Shown: positions 47,379-58,937, numbered from the stretch's first letter. The stretch: DNA of 64,000 nt from Areca catechu (GCA_021397845.1 CM038038.1:60320748-60384747), one strand, 5' to 3'. The notes: generated by a model not told the origin, from the sequence alone. Translations and numbers: made by a program.

Positions 47379-49096
47379 TGATGCGAAGGCAAGGGGGTAG
47401 GGCTAGGGATGCTAGATGCTATTAAGGATGCTTACGATGCAAAGGAATTCTTTTTAGGATTGATGAGTTATTTTATATTTCTTGTTGTTTTTCTTCGTTG
47501 TTTTAGGGTTTCGATTCTCGATCACAAGCAAAGGCAAGAAATATGAAATAAGAGTAATGTAAGCTTACGCTAGCAGTTCAAAGCCCTAAAAGTGAAAACG
47601 AGAATAGGATCCCGGGATTAAGAAACCCCGGTAGGACTAGCTCGACCTACAATATCTACTTAGGAGATAAAGAGAAAGCAAACCTCACACTTCTGATGCG
47701 CATGGTGCATAGATTGCTCAACCCGACGGATGCGACCTGGATGCTCGAGCAGTTGAACCCTTGGAAGTGCTGGCTTTGGGTCGGGAGGTCGCGATGGCAA
47801 AGGTGACTGTCTCCGATGCCCGAGATGCCAGGGAGGACCTGTAGGCAAACAAAAGAAGGATCAGCGAGATGTGGAGATGCACGTAAAGGAACTGAGAGGG
47901 AGTAGAGAAAGGGCTTCGAGCCCGGCGTCTGGCTGGATTCCGAAGTCAAAGTTGGAGATAACTTGGGGCCTCGCACCCCGCGACATCATGGAGGATGAAG
48001 GAATGTGGCCTCACATCAGTCGACGTTCAGGAGGATGAAGGACTCGTGACGCCCTGGGGCGACGGACAGGTGGCCTCACACCACTCGACGTCCCTGGGGA
48101 CGAAGGCATTTTCACTCAAACCTAGTCTAGGAGACAAGGGTTGGAGGATAGAAAGCTCAATCTTTTTTTTCATTAATCATTCAATAGTTCTACAAGGGAG
48201 GGATTGGGTCCTTTAAATAGGCACCCAAGGCCCATTTGAAATTCAAATTACAACTTTCATGATGGTGCCCAAAATTCTCCATCTTCTCTCTTTGGCCGAC
48301 CAAATGACTTGGGGTTGGGCGTGGCATGTGGGAAGGCTTGGAGAGGGAGATTGGTCTCTTGACTTCCTTCCTTAGCATGCTCATTTTGGGAAGAAAGAGT
48401 GGGGCATGGCTTGCTTGAAGGGATGTGTTCCCTTGGACTCTTCAACGCCATCTCTTGGATTGATTCAAGGCCGACCAAGTGGAGGGCTCCTTGGGCGTTG
48501 CATGGTTGAGGGCTTGAAGAGGGGAGTGTGTCCTTTGACCTTCTATCCTTGCATGGACACTTTGGGAAGAAAGCTTGGAAGGGGGCTTGCTTTGTTGCTT
48601 GGTTTCTTCAAGGATCTTCAACGTCCTTTTTTTGATGGAACAAGGCATGATGTGGGGGAGGGAAGAGGGGGATGGTGTTTCTTCCTTCCAATGTCGCCCA
48701 AGGCATGTAGAAAGCATGAGGGTGCCACTTTGTTTCCCTCCTTGGATGCCCAAGTGGCAGATGAAGTGGTGCCACGTAGGTAGCTAAGGTGGCACCTGAG
48801 TTGGCATTATCCCAAGTGGAAGGGGTGGGTTGGCCCACCAGAACTTAATTTGGTGAAGAAAACCAGGGTGACTTCAATTGGGCTTAGGCCCAATCCAAAC
48901 TCAGACTCGAACAAATACAGGACTCATGACCTAACTTGACCCAAATTGGTCGAGGTACATGACTAAACAAACTTTGACAAGAAATTATGAAATTGCTTTG
49001 GCTCAAGGCCTTATTACAGGACTCATAGAAGCGGAACCCTAATCTGAGATCCACAGAGGGTTGAGGAGCCTCTGTCGAATCCTGGTGCCCACACCA
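47379..49096 (-). mobile_element. Solo LTR-A inside copia-4 RNase H (1718 bp)
   Basis: Flanked by ACTTG (47374-47378) and GCTTG (49097-49101), a 5-bp duplication with one mismatch. RNase H motif STSGTC breaks at the left edge and QFLGVNLISWFSKK resumes at the right edge. Minus strand starts TGGTGTGGGCACC and ends GCCTTCGCATCA, which resembles the termini of chromo-1 and LTR-B, so it is probably a related chromovirus LTR in opposite orientation. ORFs of 60-125 codons within are LTR readings, not genes. Confidence 0.87.
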
Positions 49097-49101
49097 GCTT
49101 G

Positions 49102-49504
49102 CCAATTTCTTGGAGTTAACTTAATCTCCTGGTTTAGCAAGAAATAAACTTCAGTTGCACTATCCACAGCTGAGGCTGAGTATATTGCAGCAGGAAGTTG
49201 TTGTGCTCAAATCTTCTGGATTAAGCAATAACTTGAAGATTTTGGAATCAAGTTAACTAGTACACCTATAAAATATGATAATACCAGTGCTATTTGCTTG
49301 ACCAAAAATCTTGTTCAACATTCTAGGAGTAAACATATTGAAATTAGACATTATTTTTTAGAGATCATGTTGAAAATAATAATGTTGTGCTTGAATTTAT
49401 TAGTACTAAATTTCAATTAGTTTATATTTTGACTAAGCCTCTCCTAGAAGATCGGTTTTATATGGTTAGAAGAGAGCTCGGGATCATTAATTCTTTTGAT
49501 TAAA
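49102..49504 (+). pseudogene. copia-4 RNase H, C-terminal part
   Basis: QFLGVNLISWFSKK, then SVALSTAEAEYIAAGSCCAQIFWIKQ, DNTSAICLTKN and RSKHIEIRHYF are readable, with a stop after WIKQ and a frame change later. It continues the domain begun at 47128-47378 and was separated by solo LTR-A. Confidence 0.88.
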
Positions 49505-49939
49505 ATTTTCCTATCTTTGACTCAAAACAATCATACTTGACATCAATCATACTTAATCACTATTAATTTTCATTGAATTTAATTATATTTTTAGTGACTT
49601 TGATCAACCCTTGTTTCTCTTATTTTTTTATTTTTAAGTCGATGTGTCGACTCCTAAATATGTCGACATATTCATGAGTCACCACATGAATGGTAGCAGA
49701 CTGAGAACAAGGACTTTCCGAAGTATTTTTTTCTTATTTCTTCTCCCCTCTCAAGCTGACACATACCCTAAGGTACTCCACACTCCTCCTTCCCTCCATT
49801 TCATCCTCAAAACCCTATGATTCTTTGTTTGGGATGCTTTCTAGATTGGATTTAGCGACATTTCACCTCCCATTTCCAATTTGAATCCTAGAAACCCTAG
49901 GTTTCCCCTCCAAAGTTATTCAAATCCTTATTCTGTGCA

Positions 49940-51900
49940 ATGGGACCTCGAAAACAAGTAGTCCATCACCCTCGGTAGTCCAATCAAGAGGAAGAATGAA
50001 GAACCAAGGCCAGACATGAAGCTAGAGCTCCAGATCTGCCTGCTTGACCTCTTTTTGTAGCTTCTAGCTAGATGAGTTTAAAGATCGTCGTCGTCGGATG
50101 TTAGGTAGACTTTAGTTTCATTGAACAGTAGCACTTCAAGATCGGACAGTGGATTCGAGATGCTAGTTTGACATCCTTTTGTTCTCTGAGCAAGAGATAT
50201 TACCCAGGGCTTATTCGAGAGTTTTATGGATCACTAGCCCATAGGAGTGATGGTTGGATGGCTCAGGTGAGAGGCAGGGATATCCCAGTTACATCAGAGA
50301 CATTGAGCAGAGTATGGAATATTTCGATGACTGGGTCAGTTGTGGACAACCTGATTGATCGAGTGAGTGGTCTCCAGTGTATCTTCGAGTCAGACATATT
50401 GCTTGAGGGTGCTACCATGCCTGCATCCTGTTTGTTAGTAGAGATGAGACTATTGCACCATATTGTTGCCCGGATCCTTCTGCCGAAGATCAGACGTTTC
50501 AATTATATCACTTAGTGGGAGTTGCTTGTGATGGTCTCATTGGTACAGCGCACACCCGTCTACCTTTCGGTGCTCATGGTTCATCAGATAACGGAGGCTT
50601 CGATGAGTCAGCGACTCTGCCTACCCTACGGGATGGGGCTGACCTTACTGTTCAAGGAGTATGGTGTCAGTTTTAAGGACGAGCCCTTCTGCATGCTACT
50701 TTATACTGATGTTTATGATATCAGGTCATGACACAGGATGGGTTATCATCTGTTCCGAGGCTAGTGGAGATGCGGAGTATCTGGTCAGGCCGACGACAGA
50801 GTTGATGATGATGATGCTACAGAGGAGGAGCACATCCTTTTTGGTGAGGCAGGACCTACAGAGAGTCAGCCTGAGACAGCAGCTCAGCCAGCAGCAGCTC
50901 AGCCAGAGATCGCTTCTCAGTCTAAGCCTACTTCTTCACAACCTCAGCCAGTTTAGTCAGATACTCTAGCAGTTTCAAAGAGCTTATTGGATAGAGTCAG
51001 ATGTATTGAGATAGATATTTTGATCATTAGATAGTGTCTTGACTGCTTCATTGCTGAGACCAGAGAGAGCCATAGTGGACTGAGTGATGGCATCTCAGCT
51101 ATTCTGATCGCTCTGTCCAGATCTATAGGGATTACTCCAGTTGCTGATACAACTCACCTGCTCCAGCACCAGTTGTTGATGGTGATGGTGATGATGATGG
51201 AGATGAAGAGGAGACTAACTCTGATGGATTTGACTTCCCAGATCTGATTTCAGAGCCAGTGGTAGAGGTGACGGCAGACTTGCCTAGGAGTCCCACTTAT
51301 GCCCTTCTAGTTCACCTACCCAAACTCCAGTCCTATCTTCTCCTCCTTCCAGATCAAATGATCATGTTCCGATTCCTATTCTTTCACCTATTATTGATTC
51401 ACCCATTGTCGATACACCCATTATTGATAGTCCTATCATTGATTCATCGATTGCAGATTCATCCATTCATTCTTCAGCTGATACACCTACCGTTGATACA
51501 CCTATCTTATCATCAGCTGATATGTCTGTTTTTGATACACCCTCTATTGATACACCTACCATCTATACATCCTCTCTTATCCGAGAGCTAGGTTTTTACA
51601 CACCTGGCTTTCAGTATCTTGATTTTGGTCCATCCTTTGATCGTACACCACTTCCGACAGTCGCAGAGACTGTCACCCCAATCTGATCTATTCCTGCTGA
51701 GGACATAGCTTCAACCTCTTTTGCTCCAGCCAGAGGTCGGATGTATGCTCGACGTAGAGGATGTGGTCATCGTACTCCACCATGACCGATCAGGACCTAC
51801 CTCCGAGATCTCAGATCGATGTGGCCTTGAGCTCGATCTTTACTGATACAAGAACAATTGAGATCATATCGTCTTCTGATGATGATGTGGATGAAGATTA
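49940..51900 (+). pseudogene. copia-4 extra 3' ORF: plant transposon-protein domain plus PIIDTP-type repeats
   Basis: From ATG 49940 (MGPRKQVVHH) the frame is broken early. 50168-50515 is open and reads YYPGLIREFYGSL, GWMAQVRGRDIPVTSETLSRVW, MRLLHHIVARILLPKIRRFNYIT, a pattern of the 'putative plant transposon protein' domain (PF20167-like, from memory). After further frame changes come a glutamine/proline/alanine-rich part (about 50860-50950) and, at 51375-51570, tandem 15-bp codon units giving PIIDSP, PIVDTP and PIIDTP repeats. A degenerate tail follows. The position between pol and the 3' LTR equals that of env-like ORFs in SIRE elements, but no signal peptide or membrane segment is evident here. 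Function unknown. Confidence 0.62.
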
Positions 51901-52152
51901 GGATATCTATGTATCTTTAGATAGTTTACTTTTATGCATCTTTTATGTTTTGTCTTTTGTTGTACAAATTCTGACTTTAAATGAAATATTATGTTGTACT
52001 TCATGTTTAGAACTTCAAATGAATGAATTGCTTTAAATTTCCTTAGTACTTCATTTTCTTCATTTATGAATGAATGAATGAATTATCATTGTACTTCGAT
52101 GCTATATCTTGAATCTCTTGCCTATTTATCTTCCTGCCTTTTTAATGATAAC

Positions 52153-52164
52153 AAAAAGGGGGAG
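52153..52164 (+). other. Internal polypurine tract of copia-4
   Basis: AAAAAGGGGGAG lies about 535 bases before the 3' LTR. A second, weaker purine tract (AAAAAGGTAGAGA) abuts the LTR. Several polypurine tracts are known in SIRE-type elements; use of this one is inferred. Confidence 0.5.
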
Positions 52165-52698
52165 TAATAAGACTAAAGTGTAAATGTGATGTATAAATGT
52201 GATGTGCAAAGGGTAATAAGAGTATTTGTAAATTTGAAAATTATTTTAAAAACTTGAATTGAAAATTGTTTACAAATTCCTTAAGAAAGGGAAAGCAATA
52301 CTTTGTTTATATTAAAAATCTTTTCTAAATTGAATTTCATCCTAAATCCCTTCTTTAAATGTTTAGAAAGATATTTACAAACTCTTTTATGGATTATCAA
52401 TTCAGGGGGAGCTTTATTTATTGCTGAATTTTTGCCTCTCCTAAACATGTTTTCTTGTAGAGTATCATGATACATGTGTGTATCTTATATATATTCCAAA
52501 GCTCCGATAATCTTAATCATTATAACAAGCTTTGACACTCTTAATCATAATATCACTCTTGTTCTGATATATCATGTCAATATTGCAAATTACCTTGATA
52601 CACCTATTGCATTTAGCTTTATGCACTGATGAATTCTTTTAAAAGCTTTTTATGCAATTTATACTTAAAGGTTTTGTCATCATCAAAAAGGTAGAGAT

Positions 52699-54261
52699 TG
52701 TTGATTCCGTTATTGATTTTGATGATAAGCAAAATGGTTAAGTATAAGTTGAGTACTACTGATTTCTTTGAAGTGTGTTTTTATAGAAAAATGTGCTCAC
52801 AAATTTGAAAAATGATTGTTTGATTGAAGAAGCCAAGTTTAGATGAAAGATCTGCTCAACAAGGACTTGGACAGTTAAAGTTTGCTTGAATGGATATTTG
52901 AGTGAAATATAAATTTGATTCAGCACAAGTTCATGCATTTTTGTGAAGATTTCAGTAAGGTGTCGACTCAAAGTGTCGACACATGATACCAAGTGTCGAC
53001 ACATGGAAGTGAAGTATCGACTCAAACCGGTATACGAAGAATGTTTCAGATGGCACGGTTGAAGTGTCAACACATAGACTTGAAGTGTCAACTCAAAGTG
53101 TCAATACATGGATCAGCTCATCGCCTGAGATTTTCAAGTCACAGAACTTGTTGAAGATGAAGAACTGTAGAAGTGTCGACACATGAATGCAAAGTGTCGA
53201 CTCACCTGAGGAAGTGTCGACACATCTGAGATTTTCAGAAAGCCAGATTGAAGTTATTTGAACTGGGTGTCGACTCAAGAAGTTCAAGTGTTGACCTGAA
53301 GTGTCGACACATGGCCTGAAGTGTCGACACATGAAGTTCTGGGAACAGTAACGGCTAGTTTTTTATATGCAGAACTCGACCCTTTTGCCCTCCAACGGCT
53401 ATATTTTCAAGTCTAACAGCTAGAAATTAGATTTGAGGCCTTGGAAAGGTATTTATATGCTCTAAATCAAATCGAAACACATTATTATTGATGAGAATGA
53501 AATAGAAACATCCAAGAGAGAAGAAAAGATGGCATTTACTCCTATTCATTGAAGATTCAACCACTCTCAAGCAAAGCAAGCCTCCAAGCATTTAAGAGCC
53601 TTCAAGAGCGTTAAAGATCATCCATTCTTAAGCATTCAAGAGGCTTCATCAAGATCAAAAGTTTCACAACATCGAGCTTCAAAGAGATACCCGCTTTTTA
53701 TTAGAAAGCTTTTTTCTCTTTCCTTAAAACCATTATTTGTTGTAAGGGTTCTTGGTTAGCCTATTGTAAAACCAAGTGAGGTTATTGGTGAGCTTTTGAA
53801 AACCATTTAGGTTATTGGTTAGCCTGGAAAATCAAGGGAGGTTGGTGGTGAGCCTTAAAACCATTCAAGTTCTTGGTTAGCCCATAAAACCAAGTGAGGT
53901 TTTGACTTGTGAGCCTTATAAAAATAAGTTAGATTTTTGATTAGTGAGCCAGGAAAACTAATCAACTATAATCAATAGACATTACAATGAATTCCAAAGA
54001 AAATCTTAGGGAGTGGATTTAGGTGCATTGGATAGCACCGAACCACTATACTTCTTTGTTTTTGTGGTTGATTGTTCTCTCTACTTGCTCTTTCATTTAT
54101 TGCTCTTTATTTTCACTATACATTTACTTAAGAGTATTATATTTGAATTCTTAGTACCTTGATCAATTGTTGGATTGGATTTCATACTATTGCATTGTAT
54201 CAAGTAATTATTTTTTAGAGACCCAATTCACCTCCCCTCTTGGGTTGCTTACTGGGCAACA
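52699..54261 (+). repeat. copia-4 3' LTR (1563 bp) with clustered GTGTCGACAC motifs
   Basis: Starts TGTTGATTCCG and ends ACTGGGCAACA. Between about 52965 and 53336 it carries six GTGTCGACAC palindromes, three GTGTCGACTC motifs and at least five diverged forms. ORFs on the minus strand across this part (CVDTS-like) are products of the repeat. Confidence 0.9.
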
Positions 54262-54585
54262 AAAATTTACTGTATGCATACCATAGGACTTTCAGGTTTT
54301 ATGATTCCTAAAAAATTTTAAGTTTAAAGCCTGAAAGATGGATTGAATTTTGTGTCTACATCTTTAATATAGGGGATGAAGTAAGTACAGAGGATAAAGT
54401 GCTACCTGGTTTTAAGTTTAAAAGATCCTTAGGTCTAATCCCACTATTCACACATGCACAGATCTTTGCACAGCATTTGCATTAGGGCATTAGCATTCAT
54501 TTGAACACTGGTAATAACATGGCTAATTCCCAAAATTGAGCCAAAGGATTTACTGTAGAGGATTTTATAGAGATTAGGTCTAGAT

Positions 54586-55049
54586 TTGAGTGGTTTCCTC
54601 TTGGAGTCCCCAAAGAAGCTACTTGTATGCACAGCTGGACCATTTAGAGTGATAAAGAAGGTGGAACCCAATGCCTATGTGCTTGATCTGTCCCTGGATT
54701 TAGGCATTAACTCTACCTTCAATATCGTAGACTTGGTTGAGTATAGGAAACCGGCAGTGATTCATAGTGAGATTGTTGGACCTCACCCATCCTTTGAGAG
54801 AGAAACCTTACCTGAGTGTCCACTAAATTTGCATGAGAGAGGAATATGGATCGACCATATCCTGGATGATCAAGCTATCACAACCTAGGTTGTGGCTATC
54901 AACGCTACCTGGTCCAATGGCAAGATCGACTAGAATCCAATGATTAGTGGATTACTCGAGAGGACCCACTGTGCCTCCACCCAGACTTACTGCCAGCACC
55001 AGACTAATCTATACTCGACAAGGTCGAGTTTCTTCCATCCCGGGAGAAT
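54586..55049 (+). pseudogene. chromo-1 integrase C-terminus and chromodomain
   Basis: 54586-54888 is open: GPFRVIKKVEPNAYVLDLSLDLGINSTFNIVDLVEYRKP...IDHILDDQAITT, the integrase tail of plant chromoviruses. It stops at 54886, but one frame over GYQRYLVQWQDRLESND...WITREDP is readable at about 54893-54965, a chromodomain (YLVxW and WI motifs). It ends in SSFFHPGRIDADIR, which runs into the LTR at 55050. The upstream part 54262-54585 is non-coding or a decayed gag start. The lineage call (chromovirus, plus strand) rests on this segment. Confidence 0.88.
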
Positions 55050-56734
55050 TGATGCGGACATTAGGTCAACCCTAGTTCACTATGGGTCCCTGAGTTTTGA
55101 GTCCCTTAGCCATGATTCCAATTTTGTCTGAGTCCAATAATCAAGTCCTATTAGTCCTTTGAGTCTTGTAAGTAGAGCTTAAGTCAGTTGAGTCACTTGA
55201 AGTCCTGTCATTAGGGTTTTGATTAGTTAAGCTCGATTGTGCCCATTAAGTCCTATATTTGGGCCTTGAGTTTTGTTTTCAGGCCTTGTTACACTTGAGT
55301 CTTGTATTTAGAGTTGACTTACACCATTAGGATTTATGAGTCAAGTTTTGGGATATGTTCAGTTCAGTTGAGCTTAGTTGTTCAGTTGAGCCAATTTTGA
55401 GTCCTATGAGTCCTGTAAGTTTTATGTTGAGTCTAGTCTAGATAAGTTGAAGTGAGTCCTGTAATAAGTTGAGCATTTCAACCAATCCAATTGAATCTTA
55501 TAAGTCCAGCACAAGTTATGTTACAAGTCCGTGTCAAGTACTAGTTTCATACAAGTGGAGGATCACCAAAGTAAAAGCCCATGAAGTCTCTCCACATGAA
55601 TATTCCAAGCATATTCTTCTTCCATGTGCCCCAGCCCAGAAGTTCTTCATGTCCCAAAAGCCCATGGTGCACCAGGCTTTCACAAGTCCACTTCTAAGTT
55701 GGCGCCCAAGGTTTCCAGCCCACTAGGGGACATGCATCAAAGCCCAAGCACCATTCATTGGAGCCCGCCCAAGTCCTACTCAAGCCCATGCACCAATCCA
55801 AGTTTTGAAGGCTGCCCAAGCCTAATAGGAGGCCGCCCCTTGCTGTCCAAGGTCCAAGCCCTAGAGTGGATGGCTCCAAGCCCAAGTGAAGTGCATTTGA
55901 CCAAGTCCAAGAGAGGAAGAAGTCTAATTCAAACAAGGAGATCAAGTTTAATTTCTATTCAAATTCTATACTTCTACTTCTAAGCAAATTTATAATTCCT
56001 CTCTCACTCAACTTTGTAATTCTATCATAATAAGGAGAGGACATGGGAACATCTATAAATACCCCACCCCTCCACCCTCTTGAAGCTGATGATCAATTAT
56101 TATGAATTGTTATGAATGAATTTCTTTTGAATTTTTCTCAAAATCTTGAGTAAATTTCTGTGTGATTAAGGGTATCTATGTGATTCCTCCATGAATCTGA
56201 GTGATCCCTGCACCCTGCTTCCAAGCCACCAGCCTTCTTCACCTCTTGGCCACCTTCTTCAAACCTCTTCCCCTTCTTCTTCTTTCAGCGATCTAACCCT
56301 TTTCTTCCTTATTTTCTAACCTATGAATGGTGATTTGCAGGTCCCTTAGAGTTCATGAATCCAAGGATTCCATCTGACCAGCTTTCGGGTCACCGGATTG
56401 AAAGCCGTGGATCCACAAGGTCTTCGGCTTATTTTTCCAGGCCGCATCTGAGAGAGCAGTGTGAACTCTTCATGGATTGATCTCCAAATCTCTACTAGGT
56501 ATACCCCTTAGACTCCTCTGATAGTGGTATTGCAGAAGAGCTAGTCCTAACCAGGGCTTCTTAGCCTTGGCGGTCATATTTCTTCACTTTTAGGGTTTAT
56601 TTTTATATGCCTGTGCTTCAAATTTTCTATAGAATTTCCTACTTAATATCTTGGCTTAAAATTTAGGATACAAACTCCTAACTTAATGCCTAATAACAAA
56701 AAAATAACTAGCATGCATAAATAGTTCCGCATCA
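55050..56734 (+). repeat. chromo-1 3' LTR (1685 bp)
   Basis: Starts TGATGCGGACATTAGG, ends GTTCCGCATCA; the termini form a 9-bp inverted repeat (TGATGCGGA/TCCGCATCA). Followed directly by the ATGGT target duplication. Matches the 5' LTR throughout. Confidence 0.95.
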
Positions 56735-57012
56735 ATGGTATTAAGTAAAAAAATCATGACCATCGAATTCTCCATATCCCACTGAGCTATGCCTGGTACT
56801 CCATCAGTAGGTCATTGTGTGGTGCCAGTGAGATAGCCCTCCAAACAATGGATTTTGACCAGCAACCGAGTACTTCTAGACCATGACAAAAGCATGGCTA
56901 GTCCATCAAGCTTAACAACAACTTGAAGTGCATTGAGGAATACACTCTCTTTCAAAGACCCTCATATATCGGTTGCTACCTGGATAGCCAAGACCTGAGT
57001 TGTGAGCAACCT
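56735..57012 (-). pseudogene. copia-3 gag N-terminal part
   Basis: Minus strand: KLDGLAMLLSWSRS...LEGYLTGT...AQWDMENSMVMIFLLNT leads straight into MVSNILRRM at 39769 once chromo-1 is removed. These are typical copia gag strings. Bounded on the right by solo LTR-B, whose duplication AACCT lies at 57008-57012. Confidence 0.82.
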
Positions 57013-58468
57013 TGGTGGGGACACCTGAGGCACCAGAATAAGACAGAGGCTTTTTCAACCCTCTATAAATTGATCAATAATTTATGAGTCCATCTGTAAT
57101 AAGGGCTTAGCTCATCTAAGTCCATTTTAGTTGTTATTTGAGTATTTTTAGTTGTTATTTCAGTTCTGTACTAGTCAGCTCATGTTGAGCTAGTTCAGTC
57201 CAATGCTAGTCAGCTCATGTTGAGCTAATTTTATTTTTTTGAGTCCTGTCCAAGCATACTGAAGACTCAAGACTATATCATACAAGTGAAGACCAAGTCC
57301 AACTAGATTGAAGACATGGAAGTATAGCACAAGTCCAACCCAGCTTGAAGATTTGAAGACCCCAGGAGGAAAATTCAGAAAACCCTGATTTCTTGCAGAT
57401 GCCCTCCAGATACCCAGATTCCCTTCCAGATGCCAAAGTATATTCATAGATAAGGGCATCCAAGATTCCAGAGGTCCATCTGCATCCTAGCCCAAAGAAA
57501 TCAAGCCCAGGTGCCAAGCCCAAGCTCCTAAGAAGCAAGATACCAGGGAATATTCCTGCTACCTGGCTACTAGGCCACCCCAGCTTCTAGAGGCCCAAAC
57601 CCATGCACCCGAGCCCCTTTGGGCCAGCCTTTTGCTGCTCCTAGAAGCCCAACACGCCCCCCTAGGCGTCCTTGGAGTCTTGACCAAGTCAAGAAAATTT
57701 TTAGGGATTTTTCTACCTAATATTTCCTTATTTTCTAGCTAGGGTTTGAGAGGGAAAAGGATTCTTATGTAAAGACTTATGTACCCTTACTTGGAGCCCA
57801 AGGTTAAGGGTCTATTTAAGGGACCCTAGCCTCTTGTATGAGGAGAGAATTTTGATGAATGAAAACCTTGAGTTCTTTTATTGAGTTGTGTGATACCCTG
57901 CTGTGTGCATAAAGGGGTTTGCGAGAGTTCTTCTTCCCAGTGCTGCAATCATCTTCCTGCTGCCAACAAGCATCTCAGATCCCTGGATGCCCACTCTAAA
58001 AGAAGCCTTCCATTGCTATTTTTCCTTTGTTTTCTTGTTCCTTTGTGAGTTTTCTAATCCCTGACAGGTCATTTACAGGTCCCCGAGTTCCTACGAATCC
58101 AACGACTCCAGCCAAGCCTCAATCGGATCACCGAGCAGAAAGCCGGGTATCCGCGGGTCTTTGGCTCGATTTTCCAGGCCGCATCCGTCGAGGAACGAGA
58201 GACCCCTTCACTACGATCTTCATAGACATTGTCAGGTACACCCCTCTACCTCCAGTAGTTTTATTGCAGGAGAACTTGCCCTAACCGAGGCTTCTCAGCC
58301 CCGGCGGTCCTTCTTTGCTACTTTTCTAGGTCCTAATCTGCATGCTGATCGTCAAAAATTCATACAAAATTCCCTACAAATAATTTTGATCTAAAATTCG
58401 GGAATTAATAACCTAACTCAACATGTAAAATAAACAAAAGAAATGGCATGCATATTAGTTTCCCATCA
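57013..58468 (+). mobile_element. Solo LTR-B inside copia-3 gag (1456 bp), perfect TSD
   Basis: AACCT at 57008-57012 and 58469-58473. Starts TGGTGGGGACACC and ends GTTTCCCATCA. Its last ~450 bp are clearly related to the end of the chromo-1 LTR (shared TTTTCCAGGCCGCATC, CAGGTACACCCC, CTAACC..AGGCTTCT), so it belongs to a sister chromovirus family. Confidence 0.93.
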
Positions 58469-58473
58469 AACCT

Positions 58474-58937
58474 ACTAATCAAGTTCTCCAAATCGTGAGT
58501 GGTAACTAGATTAGACATGCATTGCCCAAAAATTGGTCATGTAGAGGAAAAAAGGAACACAAGTGCCAAGAATAACATGCACCAAACTGCTCAACAACCA
58601 AACATGATGGAGTTTTTAAAAAACATAGGAGATGGAGGCCTGTAGTTCCTAGCAATTACCAAGGAGGAGATGATGCTGTCATGAAAATTAGCTTCTACCA
58701 CAAGGTGATGTGAGGCATGATGGGATGGAGGGGAGGCTGATCCAAGGGAGAGGCTCACAAAATAGATCTACGAGATGGAGAGACAGAGGGCTGATGAGAA
58801 TCCACAGGGGCCAAAGAGGAGGGGCCATAAACAAACAGGAGAGCTAGCAAGAGTGGGGCCACAGACGAGACCAGACGGTGCCAGGGAGGAGGCCACAAAG
58901 TAGGGGGCAGCCTAGGAAGAGAAGGTGCTTGGCGAGG
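58474..58937 (-). other. copia-3 leader or gag start, part 1
   Basis: Continues the copia-3 minus strand beyond solo LTR-B. Minus-strand text near 58500 (VTTHDLENLISRLL) may be the start of gag; above it I see no domain. It becomes purine-rich and GC-richer toward 58900. Confidence 0.5.

Larger units (their letters stand above)
42813..54261 (+). mobile_element. copia-4: SIRE-like copia element inside chromo-1, 5' LTR truncated, extra 3' ORF
   Basis: Only the last ~97 bp of the 5' LTR survive (42813-42909), matching the end of the 3' LTR (52699-54261). A primer site (42912-42924), gag with CCHC knuckles, protease, integrase, reverse transcriptase and RNase H follow. An additional ORF region (49940-51900) lies between pol and the 3' LTR, as in SIRE-type elements. 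Solo LTR-A (47379-49096) splits RNase H. Because the 5' LTR is truncated there is no target duplication. Confidence 0.9.
39770..56734 (+). mobile_element. chromo-1: Ty3/gypsy chromovirus inserted in copia-3 gag, internally deleted
   Basis: 5' LTR 39770-41442, primer site 41445-41456, leader to about 42812, then copia-4 (42813-54261), then chromo-1 sequence again with the integrase end and chromodomain (54586-55030) and the 3' LTR 55050-56734. The target duplication ATGGT is perfect (39765-39769 and 56735-56739). Joining the flanks across the insertion restores the copia-3 gag motif NTMVSNILRRMQ on the minus strand, which confirms the boundaries. Most of gag and pol is missing. Confidence 0.93.

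Noticed and set aside
51259..51591. ORF with repeated LLIHPLSIHPL
   Set aside because: Shadow frame of the PIIDTP-coding repeat; the adjacent frame has the better composition and context.
53093..53332. Minus-strand ORF with repeated CVDTS
   Set aside because: It is the translation of the GTGTCGACAC repeat inside the copia-4 LTR.
56735..56745. ATGGTATTAAG after the chromo-1 3' LTR read as a primer binding site, making that LTR a 5' LTR
   Set aside because: ATGGT is the target duplication matching 39765-39769, and the following bases continue copia-3 gag on the minus strand.
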